Source: Pistricoccus aurantiacus
GTDB taxonomy: Bacteria > Pseudomonadota > Gammaproteobacteria > Pseudomonadales > Halomonadaceae
Direction of reading: 5' to 3'
NCBI RefSeq assembly: GCF_007954585.1
Contig: NZ_CP042382.1
Coordinates: 1-64,000, forward strand
Length of the DNA stretch: 64,000 nucleotides
Shown here: in pieces, positions 61,767 through 64,000 of the stretch
How positions within the stretch are numbered: the stretch's first letter is position 1
How the letters are laid out: every line of letters begins with the position of its first letter
Made by a program: the position numbers and the translations under genes
The notes under the pieces: model-generated
Database searches by the model: none
What the model was told of the DNA's origin: nothing
Seen by the model: only the letters and a program-made list of their open reading frames with translations

Positions 61767-61840
61767 TTGACCGGGGTCAAGCGTGGCATGCATCCAGGAC
61801 GTCCTAGCTTGACCCTTGGGTAACCCATAGGTTTTAGCCT
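61767..61840 (+). promoter_or_regulatory. MerR-type promoter upstream of the SHOCT-copA operon
   Basis: -35 TTGACC (61809) and -10 TAGCCT (61835) with a 20-bp spacer. Dyad CC-N2-TGGGT-A-ACCCA-N2-GG (61813-61831) matches the site at 59617. The palindrome TTGACCGGGGTCAA lies at 61767-61780. Confidence 0.65.
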
Positions 61841-61887
61841 GATATCAGGACTTGTCGATAGGGTTACCACAAGAAGGAGATCCAACT

Positions 61888-62142
61888 ATGTGGGGAAATA
61901 TGATGGCGCATATGGGGAACTACGGCTGGGGGCACATGCTTTTTGGCGGACTCATGATGGTGCTGTTCTGGGGCACCGTCATTGCCTTGGCGGTTTTTCT
62001 GGTGCGCGGCTTGGTTCGAGGCCGGGACAATGCCATTTCTCACCAGCGACCAACCGCGCTTGAACTTCTGCAAGAGCGCTACGCTCGAGGCGAAATCGAC
62101 CAGCAGGAATACGAGCAACGCAAGCGCGATCTTATGCATTGA
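61888..62142 (+). CDS. SHOCT-domain small membrane protein
   Basis: An 84-residue protein: a Met-rich N-terminus (MWGNMMAHMGNYGWGHML), one helix (about residues 19-42) and a C-terminal SHOCT motif (TALELLQERYARGEIDQQEYEQRKRDLM). Such proteins often accompany copper ATPases. AAGGAG precedes the start at 61888. It is 48 bp upstream of copA. Confidence 0.85.
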   Translation: MWGNMMAHMGNYGWGHMLFGGLMMVLFWGTVIALAVFLVRGLVRGRDNAISHQRPTALELLQERYARGEIDQQEYEQRKRDLMH

Positions 62143-62190
62143 TGCTGTTGTAGTCTGCGTCAATGCGCTCACCAGAAGAGGGGCTACCTA

Positions 62191-64000
62191 ATGATACAGC
62201 ACGAGCACTGCCATCACACTGATCGTGATGAAGTCGTCGCGTCGGTGCGCGGCGGCAAGTACGACAAGGTGCCCGCCGGGCATGTCGGCGCCGTCTACAC
62301 CTGCCCGATGCACCCCGAGGTGCGGCAGACCAAGCACGGTGCCTGCCCGCTGTGTGGCATGGGGCTGGAGCTGGAATCGACGGCGGTCGACGACGAGGGG
62401 CCGAATCCCGAGCTGGTGGATTTCACCCGCCGTTTCTGGGTCGCGGCCGTTCTCACGCTCCCGGTGCTGGTGCTGGCGATGTCGCCCTACCTGGGCATTA
62501 CGGCGATCCGCGACTTCTTCGGTGAACGGGGCGCGATGTGGCTCGAACTGGCGCTCAGCACCCCGGTGATCCTGTGGTCGGGCTGGCCGTTCTTCGTGCG
62601 CGGCTGGAACTCGTTTCGCACCATGAACCTCAACATGTTCAGCCTGATCGCCATGGGGGTCGGCGCGGCCTTTGTCTTCTCGACCATCGCGGTGCTGGCG
62701 CCGGGCATCTTCCCCGAGGGCTTTCGCCGGGAGGACGGCACCGTCGGGGTCTATTTCGAGGCCGCGGCGGTCATCGTCGCCCTGGTGCTGCTGGGCCAGG
62801 TGATGGAGCTGCGCGCCCGGGAAGGCACCGGCAAGGCGATCCGCGCGCTGCTGGACATGGCCGCCAAGACCGCCCGGGTGATCCGCCCCGATGGCAGCGA
62901 AGAAGAGATCCCGCTGGAAGACGTGCAGGTGGGCGATCGCCTGCGGGTGCGCCCCGGCGACAAGGTACCGGTGGACGGCGTGGTGGTCGAGGGCCGCTCT
63001 TCCATCGACGAATCGATGATCTCCGGCGAGCCAATTCCGGTGGAAAAAACCAAGGACGATAAGGTCACCGGGGCCACCATCAACGGCACCGGGAGTCTGA
63101 TCATGGAGGCCACCCGGGTCGGTGCCGATACCATGCTCAGCCAGATCGTCGAGATGGTGGCGAATGCCCAGCGCTCGCGGGCGCCGATCCAGAAATTCGC
63201 CGACAAGGTGGCGGGCAAGTTCGTCCCGGCGGTGATCCTCATCGCGATCATTTCCTTTGTTTCCTGGGCGATCTGGGGACCGGCCCCGGCGATGGCCTAC
63301 GGGCTGGTCTCGGCGGTGGCGGTGCTGATCATCGCCTGCCCCTGCGCCCTGGGGCTCGCCACGCCGATGTCGATCATGACGGCCACCGGGCGTGGCGCGC
63401 AGGCGGGCGTGCTGATCAAGAACGCCGAGGCGCTGGAGCGTTTCGCCAAGGTCGATACGCTGATGGTCGACAAGACCGGCACCCTGACCGAAGGCAAGCC
63501 CAAGCTCGTTGCCGTACTCCCCGAAGAGGGCCATGACGAGGCCGAGGTGCTGCGCCTGGCCGCGACGCTAGAAAAGGGCTCCGAGCACCCGCTGGCCGAG
63601 GCCATCGTCGCCGGCGCCGAGGCGCGCGGCGTCACGCTGGGCAAGGCCGATGATTTCGAGGCCGTGACTGGCATGGGCGTCAAGGGCGTGGTCGACGGCA
63701 AGCCGGTGGCGCTGGGCAATGCCAGGTTGATGGCCGAACTGGGCCTCGACGGCGGCAAGCTGGCGGACACCGCCAATGCCCGCCGGGACGAGGGCGAGAC
63801 GGTAATGTTCGTGGTGCTCGACGGCGCCATCGCCGGCCTGGTCAGCGTCGCCGACCCGGTGAAGGCAACCACGCCCGACGCCCTCAAGGCGCTGCACAAA
63901 CTCGGCTTTCGCATCCTCATGGCCACCGGCGACAACGAGCGCACCGCGAAAGCGGTGGCCGGGCGCCTGGGCATCGACGAGATCCGCGCCGACGTGCTGC
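62191..64000 (+). CDS. copA: Copper-translocating P1B-type ATPase, N-terminal 603 codons (runs off the window)
   Basis: A P-type ATPase starting MIQHEHCHH. The N-terminus has a heavy-metal-binding domain ([25 protein letters not shown], about residues 34-58) in place of the usual CxxC ferredoxin-like domain. Further motifs are a metal-site CPC at residues 383-385 ([11 protein letters not shown]), the phosphorylation site Asp427 in [11 protein letters not shown], and the actuator ISGEP. It exports Cu(I) from the cytoplasm. The C-terminal hinge and last helices lie beyond base 64000. The frame is open throughout. Confidence 0.95.
   Translation, partial: MIQHEHCHHTDRDEVVASVRGGKYDKVPAGHVGAVYTCPMHPEVRQTKHGACPLCGMGLELESTAVDDEGPNPELVDFTRRFWVAAVLTLPVLVLAMSPYLGITAIRDFFGERGAMWLELALSTPVILWSGWPFFVRGWNSFRTMNLNMFSLIAMGVGAAFVFSTIAVLAPGIFPEGFRREDGTVGVYFEAAAVIVALVLLGQVMELRAREGTGKAIRALLDMAAKTARVIRPDGSEEEIPLEDVQVGDRLRVRPGDKVPVDGVVVEGRSSIDESMISGEPIPVEKTKDDKVTGATINGTGSLIMEATRVGADTMLSQIVEMVANAQRSRAPIQKFADKVAGKFVPAVILIAIISFVSWAIWGPAPAMAYGLVSAVAVLIIACPCALGLATPMSIMTATGRGAQAGVLIKNAEALERFAKVDTLMVDKTGTLTEGKPKLVAVLPEEGHDEAEVLRLAATLEKGSEHPLAEAIVAGAEARGVTLGKADDFEAVTGMGVKGVVDGKPVALGNARLMAELGLDGGKLADTANARRDEGETVMFVVLDGAIAGLVSVADPVKATTPDALKALHKLGFRILMATGDNERTAKAVAGRLGIDEIRADVL

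Noticed and set aside
62188-63534. A 448-codon open frame antisense to the copper ATPase
   Set aside because: The plus strand encodes a P-type ATPase with all motifs; the antisense frame is a composition artefact.

Overview
The window looks like a chromosomal accessory region of a moderately halophilic gammaproteobacterium, most likely Halomonadaceae. This is inferred from the GC-rich coding sequence, the taurine genes of the TauKLM/TauXY/Xsc type, ThiO, DUF5676/YHS copper genes and the IS families; no rRNA or marker gene confirms it. No RNA gene or CRISPR array was seen.

Region 1 (1-18573) is a taurine (aminosulfonate) catabolic block. It holds a TRAP importer (tauM partial, tauL and two tandem tauK), a MocR-type regulator (tauR), taurine dehydrogenase (tauY, tauX), a ThiO-like amine oxidase, two identical copies of sulfoacetaldehyde acetyltransferase (xsc), a phosphate acetyltransferase (pta), a TauE/SafE sulfite exporter and an IclR regulator. 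The flow is taurine import, deamination to sulfoacetaldehyde, cleavage by Xsc to acetyl phosphate and sulfite, acetyl-CoA by Pta, and sulfite export. Between the two xsc copies sits a MoxR/CobS-type AAA+ ATPase with a CobT-like VWA partner and no cobalamin genes. Both xsc promoters carry the same TTCCG-N5-CGGAA palindrome.

Region 2 (18808-26790) is a nitrogen-compound salvage block: LysR regulator, N-carbamoyl-amino-acid-hydrolase-type amidase, AT-richer sodium:solute symporter, YtcJ-type amidohydrolase, CobW-type GTPase and YfcC-family carrier.

Region 3 (28713-37045) is an eight-gene complex I-like operon in the order A-[B/D-like fusion]-H-J-K-L-M-N. It has no NuoC, E, F, G or I. The fused B/D-like subunit has no Fe-S cysteines and NuoH lacks the usual glutamate loop. 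It looks like an ion-translocating membrane arm without a conventional redox module, and is the most unusual system here.

Region 4 (37237-64000) is a copper-resistance island: cupredoxin, CopRS, two CopA/CopB cassettes, three c-type cytochrome or Met-rich periplasmic proteins, CusCBA efflux, a TVP38/DedA-like protein, YHS/DUF5676/methyltransferase genes, a SHOCT protein and a CopA P-type ATPase that runs off the end. Seven sites of the form TTCAG-N6-TTCAG (11-bp period, like OmpR-family operators), each followed by a -10-like hexamer 14-15 bp from the start of the second half-site, precede copper genes and suggest a CopR regulon. Two genes also have MerR-type promoters with a 20-bp spacer.

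Mobile elements: two identical IS1380-family elements (4-bp duplications TTAG and CTAA), one IS3-family element that breaks a small acidic-repeat gene, and one IS701-family element (CTAG duplication) that splits a copper promoter.
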